Positions 34,912-46,406 of a stretch of DNA of 64,000 bases are shown here, piece after piece. Each line of letters starts with the position of its first letter. Position 1 is the stretch's first letter. A program made the translations under genes and the position numbers. Below the pieces are notes generated by a model. The model searched no databases and had not been told where the DNA came from. It saw nothing but the letters and a program-made list of their open reading frames with translations. Origin of the DNA: Ramazzottius varieornatus (taxonomy: Eukaryota; Tardigrada; Eutardigrada; Parachela; Ramazzottiidae); contig BDGG01000005.1 in assembly GCA_001949185.1 (NCBI GenBank), positions 1,539,249-1,603,248 of the forward strand, written 5' to 3'.

Positions 34912-35504
34912 GCAGGTTCGCGTCGAAAGGTAATATGCAGGTGCATGTCGTCAGACTACGCGGTTACGGTTTATAAGCTTCATGTGCTCACCCACGAGAC
35001 ATGCACCTGCAAGTCATACACTTGTGTAAAAGTGTAAACAGGCTCGACATGCAGTTGTGTAATGTGGTCGAAATTACAAAACTGCTTGTCGAACCTGTTT
35101 AGTGCCTGCCTTTTTTGAGACTGGTGGATTTTACTAGTTATGGACTAGTGAAATTCCGTACGGGAGCCTGTCTGCGACCCTGCTCAGAGTCTGCTTATTT
35201 TCAGACAGGCAAATTTTGTCGATTTAACATTGAAAAAAATCCTCAGTCTAAAAATAAGCAAGGTTTGAACAGGTTCGAGGACTACCAGCCTCATTTTTGC
35301 CGTTCCGGCCGCCCATACATCTCAGCCATCGTTCGTCGCACATTAAACATGAAAGCTAAGCGATGTTTACCTTCGGAGTCGGCTGCGAAAGAATACGTCG
35401 AAGTGGGATAGTGCTTCCATTTTGAGATCTCGATGGATGAAATCCCACGTCGGTTCCATGTCCATGGAGCACTTTTCTTCCATTCCCATCAACGAACACA
35501 GCAG

Positions 35505-35873
35505 TCATCCACAATTATACTGTAAAATCCGTGCTAGGTTAGCTGAGAGGAGCTGATCGTTAGAACTCCGGGAACGATCATCCGGATCCGTACCTTCCAC
35601 TGCTGGTCTCGAAGCGTGCTGTCGATATTCTCTTTCGAAGCAAAGCCAACTTCCCATGCGACCTTCGTAAGAGGGTCCTGCATGTCAACACATCCTCGGA
35701 TCTGAGTAGGTGAGAACAAGTCTTCAATCCGATTCTGAAACCGATCACAATCCCCAGGTAGACCGCATGCCAGAAGAAATTACTCTCCGCAGTGACGCTT
35801 CCTCTTCGGCATCAGCTCGCCCTTCTCTTCGCTGCTTCGGTCCACTGCCACGTCGTTCGTCGAGCTCTAGCTT
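35505..35873 (-). CDS. Three small exons of an unknown charged protein, 5' end missing
   Basis: Exons 35784-35873 (30 codons, KLELDERRGSGPKQRRE...), 35594-35734 (47 codons, NRIEDLFSPTQIRGC ... WEVGFASKENIDSTL) and 35505-35519 (YNCG, TGA) have canonical splice sites and consistent phase 0. No ATG is available upstream in frame, so at least one 5' exon is missing or unrecognised. No family recognised. It may be the other half of the broken gene at 31.1-31.9 kb, with transposons in between, or an independent gene. Confidence 0.35.
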
Positions 35874-36293
35874 CTGCAACAGAGAGTGCGAAGTCGGAAG
35901 CTGAAACCGATGAGAAATCGAGAAAATCACAAAGGGATACGCGGCAAACGCCCGCGAGAAACGACACAATGGGGAGGTTGATATCAAACTTGACTAGCGT
36001 AGGATATTAAATTAGTGCTGGTGATTTTCCCCGCCCACTCCTTGCTCTAATCACGAGAGGTCGAGACTCGCTAATCGAAGCCCCCGAATAGCGTAAGTTT
36101 CCGGGAGCATTTGCAAAACAAGCACCATTTTTCGAAGATTAGTTCAGATCGAGATATCAAACTGAACAAAACTTCGTATTCAAATTGGCAAACGGGTATG
36201 AGAGATTTTCGGTTGTGGTTCTGAAAGCTGAACCGGATCAGTCATCAACTTCTATTCTCTGAGAATAGTCACAGTTAAAGGTACGAGCTAGAG

Positions 36294-38818
36294 GACATTA
36301 TTCGGACACAGCAAATTTCGCGTCGGAATTCGGACACAGTTGCGGTATAGGGTGGCACCACAGTGCGTTCCATCTTGCTCACACTGACGCTGATACCGAA
36401 CTGTAATTTCGCTCTGCAGCATCTTCTAATATCGCGGTTTAAGCTTTACATGCCAGCTGAGCTTCCCATGAAGCTACGTTTTGCCCTGATTGACATCAGC
36501 ACATCCACATAGAACAAAGAACAGTATTTATCAGAATCTGCAACCGACAACTAAACTTTGCGAGCCTTCTTGATTTTCTCTTTCACAGGCCGTGAAGAGG
36601 CCTTCCGTTTCGATGCTGTAGCAGCTTTCTTGGCAGTATTTTCAGCTTCTTCTTTTTCCAGTTCGTCGATGAAGCCAGGATGGGTAGTCAGGGCACCAGC
36701 AGCCAAAGAAAGCTGTCTGTTTTTCACGCGACGCAGCTTTTTCGGAGGTTCACCGAAGATGTCCTTCTGTACGGTGCAAGCAAGAACGGCATCCAGACTA
36801 ATGCCTCTTTGCTTCAGCAAAATAAATTGCTTCACCTCGACCAAATCTTTTTCTTCATTTATGCCGTATTGTTCGCGCAGCAACTGTAACAGTGGGCCAA
36901 AGTCTTGCACTGGAGCATTCTGGATTTCGCTGCTGATAAGGTTGGGATCATGATAGGCCTTCACTATCTTTCTAATAACATCAGGGCTGAATGGATATAA
37001 ACCAAATTTGGCGAACCCTGATTTGAGAGATTGTCCAGCGTTGAAATGGAACTTTTCAGGAAATCCTTCGGTGTGATACCACAACTTGACGACATGAGAC
37101 AGAAGGTTGTCTTTGGAAGTCTGAAGAACAATTAATTGGTATTTCGTTTCGGTGACACCAGGTTAGCAAAATACAAATAAACTTCAGTTTAGAATGAGCT
37201 TAGCATTCCTCCTTTCACCAGACGGCGAGCGGGAAGGTACTTTCTCCAACGTTTCTTGATACCGCCAAATACCGAAACGTGGAATGGCTGAAGGTGGTTA
37301 GTTTGACCGGTTGGTAAGCAGAAGATGGCCACTTCTTTCCCAGTTTTCTCGAAGAACTTACAGTAGCGAGTCAGCAGCAGGTTATTTACGTGCGAGAAAT
37401 GACCATCAACAAACACGACATTCTAAACACAGATTTGAAAACTCTCAGGTTGTAAGTTCTAAAAACGTCATAATCACTTTTTGTTATTAATACCTTGAGT
37501 TCAGTGACAGCTGGGAAAACTTCTCCTTGGATATAGTTAGCGAAGTGGATCTGGTCCATGTATCCGGAAAGGTTTACGGCATGGTAACACAGCCCAAAAG
37601 TATCATCGAGTCGCGATTGTACATGCACCTTTCCCGCATACAACGCCATAAACTTGAGCTGAGTCCCGGAAGCATTTCTACAAGGCAAAATGGTAACATT
37701 TTCTTTTTCATTTCTGTCGAATTGGAACGGAATCTGCTTAGCACCTTTCCTTGCCACCACACGATCAAACATCTCCGATGTGCTGAAAGCAGTCCCGTCT
37801 AGGTTCCACACCTGCACTGGTCGATCGAGGAATCCTCTGTCATGTAGGTCTTGCAGCTTGGAAATGTATTCCTCACAGCGCTCCGTGGTCCACTCTCGAT
37901 TCTTCTTTCTGCTGGAGGAATGCGTGACACGGAGTGATATTTCTGGGTGGCGCTTGAGGAAGCGACGGAAGAAACTATCGCCGACAGTATTACACTTTAG
38001 TCCTGAAATTGTACGAAAAAATAATAATCGTTTTTCACATGCGTTAGATTACTGATATAATTGTGGAAACACCTAGCCCAGTGGCGACTTAAGAGAACAG
38101 CTGCGAGCAGTGGTATCGGTTCAAAGGGATGCCTCGATCGCTACAGGATAGTAGAAAGTCAGCAATACGGTCTTCTTCCCAGGAAGGAAACTCAGTTGGA
38201 GCTCCGACTCTAGTTAGTTCTGGATTTTGTGTCCGGTTTCTCAGTGTTGCGCGGCTAACTCCGTGCAGCCTCGCAGCAACTTTGACGCTTTGCCCATTCT
38301 TCAAATCGTGGAGAGCTGCATGCATCGATAGCTCCTTGAACACCTGAGATGCTGTCGTCAGCTCAGATAGGGAAGGCATGGTTGGGAGATGGAAATATCG
38401 CACAAAGGGAAGGAGAAAGTAATTGGAAAATTGGCAATGTGGTATTGCATCACACCATGTCGACCATGCGAAATTACGTCATCAAGTAGGCTTCAAGCTG
38501 CCTATCAGTTGTAAAACCCAGACCCATGTTAAAACCAAGTTTGTGACGTATAGCAAATTGTTAATCACGACGACTCAAGCGCCTCTGGTGGCCTCACTCA
38601 CCTCGATTTTGTAGGCTTTTTAACATTAGGAAGACCTTTCCCTTTTTGAGACCTCCTTTAACAAGTTTTGACCATCCGATGTTCTTGAGACTACAAAGTG
38701 CGATAGATAAAGAGATCGTCTATCTTGAAAACCAAACATGAGGTCAATCTATCCAGTAACTACGCTGAATAATTGTGCCCAAATTGGGACGCGAAATTTG
38801 CTGTGTCCGAATAATGTC
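36294..38818 (-). mobile_element. pogo/Tigger-like DNA transposon, 2.5 kb
   Basis: Exact 31-bp inverted repeats at 36294-36324 and 38788-38818 begin gacattattcggacacag. The subterminal motif attcggacacag recurs once more at 36328-36339. The interior encodes a transposase on the minus strand. Confidence 0.82.
36551..38379 (-). pseudogene. pogo-like transposase (psq and CENP-B HTH, DDE domain), probably inactive
   Basis: From the ATG at 38379: a psq-type helix-turn-helix (NGQSVKVAARLHGVSRATL), a CENP-B-type segment in the next exon (DSFFRRFLKRHPEISLR), then the DDE domain with NLDGTAF (first Asp), FVDGHFSH (second Asp) and NHLQPFHVSVFGGIKKRW, where the family has Asp and this copy has His (CAC for GAC). 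The C-terminus contains KFGLYPFSPDVI and a Lys-rich tail ending KIKKARKV at 36551. Exons are about 38379-38100, 38004-37500, 37420-37190 and 37120-36551. The first junction does not keep phase and may be damaged. Confidence 0.75.
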
Positions 38819-39492
38819 TTCTACCTCGTAAAGTGAAATTGAGAGAGTGGTTAAAGCTGCAGTCGAAGAAACAGTGTCTGTTGTGGTGGAGCCACAGTTA
38901 AACGTATGATTTCCCAAAGCTACAGTCATACGCACAGTTACAGTGATAATTTTCAATATTTTGTCCAATATAAAAGCCGCAGTCAAGCGTGCAGTTATGG
39001 GTGTAGTTTGACGAATAACCCAGGAGCGAGGTCAGGTCTCGAAAGACACAGTTAGAACAGCAGTTGGCACTCCATTGAGATATCTTGTGAGATACTCTAA
39101 AATTTGGAAGAGTCTTGGAAAGAAATGGTCGCAGAAAAGCTTGGTCGAAAAGCTACTCAAACTCATTGCTCACTGGATTAGCGGTCCATGTCTTAATCAC
39201 GAATCAGGCATGGATTAGCGTAGTGATTCCAAGTGATTCGGTTCCACCCACAAGCTCCATCTTGATTGGCTGATTCCTGCTCAAATCAAGCTCGCTACGC
39301 TAATCAAGTTCGATATCAACCTCCCCAATATAAGATACATTATACATTGTTGTGGTTTTTCGAAGCACGCGACCGGCAGCCAATGTTCTGTGAAGCGACA
39401 CGGGTCAAATCACACTGGATAGACAGACATTCACAATCAGGCAGTCGATCAAACGGTGACATTATCCACCAGTTCGTTCGGTGCGAAAAACT
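38819..39492. other. Intergenic between pogo-like element and MITE
   Basis: No supported coding exon. A run of short imperfect gcagt/cacagt motifs occurs near 38860-39000, but I see no complete repeat unit. Confidence 0.35.
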
Positions 39493-39650
39493 TACTGTAG
39501 TGCTACCAAATTATCGCGCACTCAGCCACGTGAACAGTAAATGATGCCCCGGGTGAGAGTCACTGAGGCTACAATGATTCATCTGATCGCACTGGGCAAC
39601 GATGACTTATCACGTGGTTGAGTGCGCGATAATTTGGTAGCACCACAGTA
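39493..39650. mobile_element. 158-bp MITE with 41-bp inverted repeats
   Basis: Arms 39493-39533 and 39610-39650 (ends tactgtagtgctaccaaa and its complement, with cgcgcactca inside) are inverted with two mismatches. The terminal TA suggests a Tc1/mariner-type TA duplication. It is just upstream of the RCN2-like gene and may contribute to its promoter region. Confidence 0.78.
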
Positions 39651-39835
39651 CTTAATTTGATTTTTATTTTATTTTGTTTGCTGGAACTGGAAGGAGATTT
39701 TCTGAGGACTGCGGAGGAGTCGCACGTACCAGAGTCGGTTTTTCTCCAACGTTAGTAAACGTACCACAAGTTGGACAAACGGGGAAGCTAGTGGATTGGG
39801 GCAGCGACGACGGTCTCCACTCTCCACCTTATGCT

Positions 39836-41234
39836 ATGGCGACGACTCGCTTGAGGTTCAACATCACCGAAACTATTCTCGCAACCATCTTCTTCTTTGG
39901 AACTTTAGCTCTCCTGGTTATCTGTATAGAACGGGAACAGGATGGCGCTTATAGTCCTTACGAGCATAAGCACGCGAATGAGGTGGAACACCACCACGAA
40001 GCGATACTAGGTGAGGTACCTCGTATATGCTGAACTTTCGTGTGCAAATACAGAATAGTCCAAAAATTTCAAAAGTATCGCTTCTTCTTACAGGTAATGA
40101 GAAACTCCATCAGGAGTATCACCAGCAAACGCCCGAAGAGTCTCGCGAAAGGCTACTCCAGATGGCTGTCGAGCACGATTTGGATAAAGATGGGATTATA
40201 ACGTTAGACGAACTTCATGCGTGGATATTTCGATCGTTCCAGTAAGAATCCTCACTATCGAGATGGCAACTCGATAGAAACTCTGTCTTTCGGTTGTTTC
40301 ATAGAGATTTGAATTTCGGAGACGCACAGAACAGATTCCATGACGTGGACAAGAACGAGGATGGCTTTGTTACGTGGGATGAGCATCTGAAAGAAACCTG
40401 GGGAATGGACAACGATCCAAATTTGCTCAGCAGCGAAGAGTACAAAGATGAAGTTGTTGTAAGAATAATTCCGAGGAGAAGAGGCATCTGAATTTAAGAA
40501 GGACGAAGTAGATTCATTAAAGATTCCTCGTAGATGATAAAAGAGGAAGAGCTCTTGTTCAAAGCCGCGGACCAGGATCAAGACGGGCGACTGACCGCTG
40601 ACGAGTTCTTGGCGTTCGAACGTCCCGAACAGTTCGAATACATGCAGCCACTATTAATCCAAAGAACGAAGGAATCGAAAGACAAAAACGGAGATGGATA
40701 CATCGACTTCCACGAATACATCGTCGACATCGTCCCTAATTACAAAAGTAGGTTTAATCACTATTGAAATCGATTTAGTCAGACAGGCCAAAAGAACGAA
40801 TCAGCCACACTAATTTACGGGCGATCCATGGTTGGCCGACTCACCTGCTCTGGCCGAATTGACCTCTGCTCGAACTAATTTGCATACTGATTTACATACC
40901 AGTTTACATATTGTTAATAATTACAGAGTTGTCCTCTAAAGAGGAAAATGAACTGTACCTCTCTGAGAAAGAAAGGTTCGATCAAAATTACGACTTGGAC
41001 CACGATGGACGCTTGAACGACACAGAGATCTTCCGGTGGCTCATACCGGACGACAACGCCACGGCAGGTGCCGAAGCCGAGCATATAATGGAGAAAGCGG
41101 ACACAAACAAAGATGGGCAGCTTTCTTTCGATGAAATTGCCGAGCACTCGCAAGTATTTGTCGGATCAGAAATTACCGATTATGGAAATGCCTTATCGAA
41201 TGAAGATGATAATACTCATCATGACGAACTTTAG
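39836..41234 (+). CDS. RCN2: Reticulocalbin-2-like CREC protein, six EF-hands, ER retained
   Basis: Low-affinity calcium-binding protein of the secretory pathway. Five exons 39836-40010, 40094-40241, 40305-40458, 40534-40747 and 40927-41234 join in phase for 332 residues. An N-terminal hydrophobic signal (residues 13-30) is followed by six EF-hand loops: DLDKDGIITLDE, DVDKNEDGFVTW (with one extra residue), DQDQDGRLTADE, DKNGDGYIDFHE, DLDHDGRLNDTE and DTNKDGQLSFDE. The C-terminus is HHDEL, an HDEL-type ER retrieval signal. Length and six-hand order match RCN/calumenin proteins; the HDEL end favours RCN1/RCN2 over calumenin. The ATG used lies 5 bp after another ATG in a different frame. Confidence 0.9.
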
Positions 41235-41729
41235 TCTCTACGTTGGTATTATTACTATTTGTTTTTCCCTCAGTCCCGTTCATTTTGCTGGCCAAAACCT
41301 CGAAACTCAACTCACTAGTCCATTTGTTTGTTTTCCACTGACACCCTCTATTTCCGACTTGTTTTCTGTTTAATTTATACCTTGATTAGTTGTTCGTTTC
41401 AAATTTTCGAGGTCTTCCCGACGTTCAGTCATTAAGATTCTGACTTGGCAAGCATGGTGTGAAAAATCTTAATGCAAGGTTTATGTGCGGTTCAAAACAG
41501 CAACAAGAAGAATGAGATCACTGAAGTACCCAGAACTTGACAAGGAAGATGAGAATCTATGACCTAAAGCAACTCCCACTATTTCTCGATAGCAAGAGCC
41601 GTGCGGCGTTCTACAGCCTAACCGGAAAGAGAATCGGTTTGGAGGGAATGTAGTACGATCTGATCCACAAACGAGGTAAAATACGGCAGGTTCACTAGCT
41701 CCTACAACGAAATCACAAGGGATATGGCA

Positions 41730-43216
41730 TCAAAAATAGGCATGCTACATGACGATGTGTAAAGTGGTACCTCAATGACTGGAAGTGCTTCTGGTGGCTT
41801 CAGAAACAGCTGTGAGGTCCGCGCTATGGATGGCAGAAGCGCGACTAGTGGGACTTTCGGTGCTTCTGAATACATGGGCGAGCGGTCCTTGATCACACTC
41901 TCGAGCTCCCCGAAGAGCCGGAAGAAGCATTTCTCCAGACAACAGTTCAGCACGAGGTTGCAGTCGACGCTAATGGAATCACAATGTAGAAGATCAGACG
42001 TTCTCTTTAGTATACAGCATGAGAAGCTTTTGGATACCTTTCTAGAGCTTCGAGAACGAGCTCGTTCAGCTGGAAGGACTGCTGGTCCGCCACCGACTCC
42101 AGCATGGGCTGCAGCAGAGTCAAAGCTTGACACAGATTTTCAAAAATACTATATCCTGTTTACCTCGGCATGTTTTTCCGGTATGAGAAATTCAAGGTGG
42201 TAGTTTCGAGCATGGACGAAACCATTCATGGCACTTCCGGCTTCCATTAGCTTCCGAACCTCATACACGATCTTTTTCAGGTCTTGCAATGAGAGAGGTT
42301 CCTGCAGGGTTCTGGGAGAAATCGGCTTCGCCACGACGACCTTCACTACTTTAACAAGCTGCTGAAGCCCTGAAAACGATGTGCATAATATGTAAGTACG
42401 GCCCTTCTCAACGGATGAAGATACGACTTCTGGTCCGTGTACTATGCCGTAATTACCTTCTCCAACTGCATATTCCGCACTTTGAATATGCTTCGATATC
42501 AGCAGGAGCTTATTTCGGAAGTGCTCTTGTGATGCTGCAGGTTGTTCGTGGAGAAACCTCGCTGATACTCCAGTTAGAACTTTGATATGTGTAACGAGAT
42601 GGCAAATGGTGTAAACGGAAGCGATGCAGCGACTCCACGCGACAATCTTCATTTCCTCCCACAGTTCAATCTTATTCTCCGGACTACGAACAAACTGGTC
42701 ACGTAAATCACCATGCAGAAGAAGCACTCGGACAGTACAGTGTCTTACTTTCGACCGATTTGTTGTCGAAGGGATTCAATGTCCAGTAGCTCATCAAACA
42801 AAGGCAAGCCTTGCTCTTCGAGGAGCTGAATTACAGTGTCCACAATATTCTTATTACTGGCTATTCCACTTGCTGGTGAGTCGGCGTTCTCCTGACCACG
42901 TTTTCCTTCGGGCTCTCCCGACCATGAAGCTGCTACGAAGTCTTCTTCGTCTTGAGAAAGGGAGGTCGGTGGTAAGCCCAATACGGGATCGACCACCCTG
43001 TGGCACAGCCATGCCCAGCTCTTGTCGACGACAGTCTTCACCGTTTCAGAGTTGTTATAGGCGTACACACCTGCAACAAGAAGGGACATACTTCCAAAGG
43101 GTGCCACAGTACGGTATTAGCTTATGGAAGAGTACGTACTTACCTCCACCAACAGCTCCAAATAAGATGGCTTTCCGTCGATGCTTCTTTACAAACTGAT
43201 AGCCTTTCGCGAACAT
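41730..43216 (-). CDS. PEX3: Peroxin-3, peroxisomal membrane biogenesis factor
   Basis: Membrane anchor for PEX19, which delivers peroxisomal membrane proteins. Six exons 43144-43216, 42749-43070, 42164-42683, 42038-42108, 41771-41969 and 41730-41744 join in phase for 399 residues (human 373). The N-terminus MFAKGYQFVKKHRRKAILFG, with the adjoining small hydrophobic segment, matches the peroxisomal targeting region. NPENKIELWEEMKIVAW corresponds to the vertebrate NKLEIWEDLKIISF. The later helical part has LVLNCCLEKCFFRLF in the expected place. The last exon is only five codons (HAYF, stop), and the 55-bp intron at 42109-42163 is short; both are hand calls. No defects. Confidence 0.9.
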
Positions 43217-43790
43217 GTGTGCAGCTGTTTCTTTTTTCACTCGGACTTTTGGACCTGCCCTGCGGAATCACTCGTATGAAGTCCAACTGCGATAAGGACG
43301 TATAGTAGCACAACACTACTCCGAAGAAACGGTAAACAAAAAAATCAATAATCAACACTCAACAGCTTGTACTCCGCTGTGACGTCATAGCTGATTGTTC
43401 ATTCGAGTTCTTGATTCGGCGAGCCATGGTTCGTGGGTTATGTTGTTCGTCGGCGCCCATAGGGAGATGTCGGCACCGATTGGTTAGGTTCAGGATCAAA
43501 ACAGAAGACAAGACTGTTCGAGTAATTGCTTGAAACTATGGACTAGTATGGAGGCCAAGGGAAACTGGCGCACGTGTACTGCGGACCTCTCGGTCTCTTC
43601 AAACCTAGCGGCCACAACAAGAGCTTGCGTAGACGAGGTGATTTTGTTCGCAAAAGGAGGGGTCACCACATTGAAATAAGTCATCTCATAACGTCGTTTC
43701 CGATGACTAAGAACTCTAACTTGGATAAAGATTCTGGATAACCAGATGAAACAGAGCATGGCGAAACAAAATGGAATAACGACTTGAAAA
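43217..43790. other. Intergenic, PEX3 to GTPBP10
   Basis: No supported gene. A single half-site of the hairpin family (actggcgcacgtg near 43565) lacks a partner arm. Confidence 0.4.
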
Positions 43791-45371
43791 CTACGCCAGC
43801 ATCGCGCCTCTCTCCTTTAGAGGTTTGATCCTGGGTTTCCATCCTTCCAGTTCTTTCTGTCTTATCCGCTCGGCGTGGTAGTCGATAACGTCGCGAACCC
43901 GGGTCTTGAGAAGGTCCGTGTTCCATTCTTGCAAGCCGGACAGGGGAATGACATCGTCAAAGGTTACCAGGTGTTGTGGCCGGACGGACTCATCCATTTC
44001 CGCCACAGTTTCTACAAGCAAACAAATTCGTACAATGATTGATAAGGAAGCGTTGATGTGAAACATTCTCGATTTTGAGGAGAACTTACTTTCATAGTTC
44101 TGAATTTGTTGTACGAATTCCTCGTATTTAGCCTCAGCGTCCGGTGAGTCCATCTTGTTAACCGCTAACATGGCTGGTTTATCCACTAATGATTCTTTGT
44201 ACAATTCCAACTCCTACGAAATCCCAGCAGAATAATCTTCAACGTCCAACTTTTGTGCTAGAGAAGCAGCCAAAACTTACCTTGTTCAGCAAAACTAAAG
44301 TTTCGAAGGCTGTTCGACTTGGGTGGTTTGGCGACAGCCGGAAGCCGCTGATGTCCACGACGAACAGTAGAAGCCTGGTTCTTTCAACGTGCCGTAGAAA
44401 TCTGTATCCGAGCCCGACGTTCATGTGAGCTCCTTCTATTAATCCGGGAAGATCAGCCATTGATATCTAAACGACCACAAACCACTCATACCGAACTTGA
44501 ATGTAATGTGTATCAAAGAAACTCACCTGTCTCTTATCCGGATATTCGAGTATTCCCAACTCTGGCTTGATCGTTGTGACTGAAAGCAGCCCAATGTGAG
44601 TCACCTTGGAAATTTAATAACCTGGACGAAAGACAACAATTGATAGCCTACAAGGGAAAGAGGCTATTCTTGGATCAGCTCGGGACAGTTTCGAAAGCAG
44701 GGTAGACTTTCCAGCATTGGGGAATCCAACAAGGCCGACATCTGCAAGTACTTTGAGATCCGCTCGGACGAACTTGTTTTCTCCTTTCTGCCCACGGAAC
44801 TGATTCTTGGGATTTCCGCCTTCACCACCTCTGGCTGCCAGAACCTTATCTTCTTTCTGGTTGACTTCTCCAATGATCTGCCCAGTCTCCTCCATTACCA
44901 CGACACCAAGCGGAACTTCGATCAGGACGTCTTCACCTGGTACACCTTTGATCGCCATCTTCCTACAGAAAACAAAGCACTTGGTTAGGTTATGAAATTC
45001 ACGTTGCAAGCTAGTGATACTCGGTCGGTTTTACTAGCACATACATACTGTTTTTGCCTACTCCTCCTTGATAAGCTTGCGACGGATTAGCCTTGTGAAG
45101 GGCTCTGAGACTCTGAGAATTCTTCTTCTTCTCCGCAACGAAATACACATCGCCACCTTTACCACCAACTCCACCATACTTTTCCAAACCATTTCCACCG
45201 GTTCCTCCCCTCACATGTAGACGGAGAGAATCGATGAAGTGTTTTCGGGGAAGCTTTAGTAACAGATCACATGTCAATTGTTGCTGGCCGCGACGAACAA
45301 CAATGGTTCAAACGGGTATTCGTTCTTACCGTTCTTCCACTCAACTCAATCAGCGATTTAGAAAGTCCCAT
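43791..45371 (-). CDS. GTPBP10: GTP-binding protein 10, Obg-family GTPase
   Basis: Mitochondrial Obg GTPase needed for large mitoribosomal subunit assembly. Seven exons 45330-45371, 45045-45283, 44652-44962, 44527-44579, 44281-44466, 44090-44213 and 43791-44011 join in phase for 391 residues (human 387). The glycine-rich Obg domain is at residues 34-160 ([26 protein letters not shown]). The G domain has G1 [10 protein letters not shown]3 [11 protein letters not shown] and G4 [20 protein letters not shown]-type segments match the vertebrate protein almost residue for residue. The start was chosen because the 14-codon first exon ([14 protein letters not shown]) splices in phase to the conserved part. 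Intact. Confidence 0.95.
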
Positions 45372-45577
45372 ATCAGGTATATGGTCGAGTTTGAAGTAGC
45401 TCCGAAGCTATTTTGAGCAACGACTCCCAACGACGGCCAACGCGATGCTCAGATTGCGCCGGAAATGCGTGTTTGAATTTCCGAAAAGAAAACAGGCAAG
45501 AATGAAAGTAGCCCGTTGATGGATCAAACTTCCCTGCTCTTTGCTCGATGTGTTATCCCACTAGCCGCTGGAGTTAT

Positions 45578-45922
45578 TCAAGCAGGATCTTGCTGCCAGG
45601 TAGTGTAAAGAGGACGACAGAGAGACTGATGACTGATCTTAATTCTTGAACCGTCAAACGAAGGGAAATAATTCAAATAAGAAACACTGTGGTGCTGCTG
45701 AACCGTGCGTCCAGCCGTCCATCTGCGACCATCTTGCCATAGAATCCGCTTCATCATGATACGGACTATCCACCAAGATAACGCGCCGACTCCCGCACAA
45801 GAGAGCTGGGTTCGATTCTGCAAAGTTTGCTTTTTGGTTTTCCAACAAGCCATAGTTGTCACTTCGTAGTGCCTTTTGACCAAAAATGCACGTTCATCAA
45901 AGGTATACTCATCTAGGGTCAT
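45578..45922 (-). pseudogene. Transposase-type N-terminal fragment (DUF4817-like), truncated
   Basis: Starts MTLDEYTFDERAFLVKRHYE, which resembles the helix-turn-helix start of arthropod DUF4817/mariner-like ORFs. The frame then changes character after about 28 residues, and a different frame (AESNPALLCGSRRVILVDSP) looks more protein-like, suggesting an internal deletion or frameshift. Weak call. Confidence 0.3.
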
Positions 45923-46406
45923 TATGGGGGTAAAAAATATTTAGCCACAGGCCGAAAGCTGCAACGCTTCGATTGATCGTCAGTTATGCCGGGATATACC
46001 GCCTTCGGCCGGTGGCCAGAAATTTGTTCGCCGCCAATACTTAGGCCAGGCGCGTGTACGAAGCTTGCCTGCAGACACACGAACGATGTCATCAAAATAG
46101 GAACAAAGTACGAATGGAAGCATAAAGAAGGACCGTCGGGACACATCTTGATAGCCCAACCCTGTCCTCTTTGTTTGTCTGACCACCGGGCAACTGCATG
46201 TGCGTGCTTGAGGCAGCCGGTTTTGCTGGACTTATCATATCACATACAGCCTAGGTGTACAAAGAAGACGGTCTCGACGAAGGCAATTACTCCTCTAGGT
46301 CCAGTATCGGTAAACTATACATTCAAAATCGGCCGCATAATTTCAAGATGGGTTCATGCTTTTTATGGATTTGAGGAGAGCAGGGCCTTATAACTCGAAT
46401 TACACG

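Larger units (their letters stand above)
32175..35315. mobile_element. Foldback element with 313-bp arms, interrupted by a hAT insertion
   Basis: Left arm 32175-32487 and right arm 35003-35315 are inverted copies that look identical over the stretches compared, including a 67-codon frame present in both. The outer ends read tgggcggccggaacgg inward. The original spacer was only about 90 bp (34912-35002); the other 2.4 kb is a hAT element inserted exactly at the inner end of the left arm. The arms carry no protein domain. No obvious target duplication was found at the outer ends. Confidence 0.85.

Noticed and set aside
35115-35411. 98-codon frame also present at 32088-32375
   Set aside because: Encoded by the foldback arms; duplicated because the arms are copies, with no domain or codon signal.
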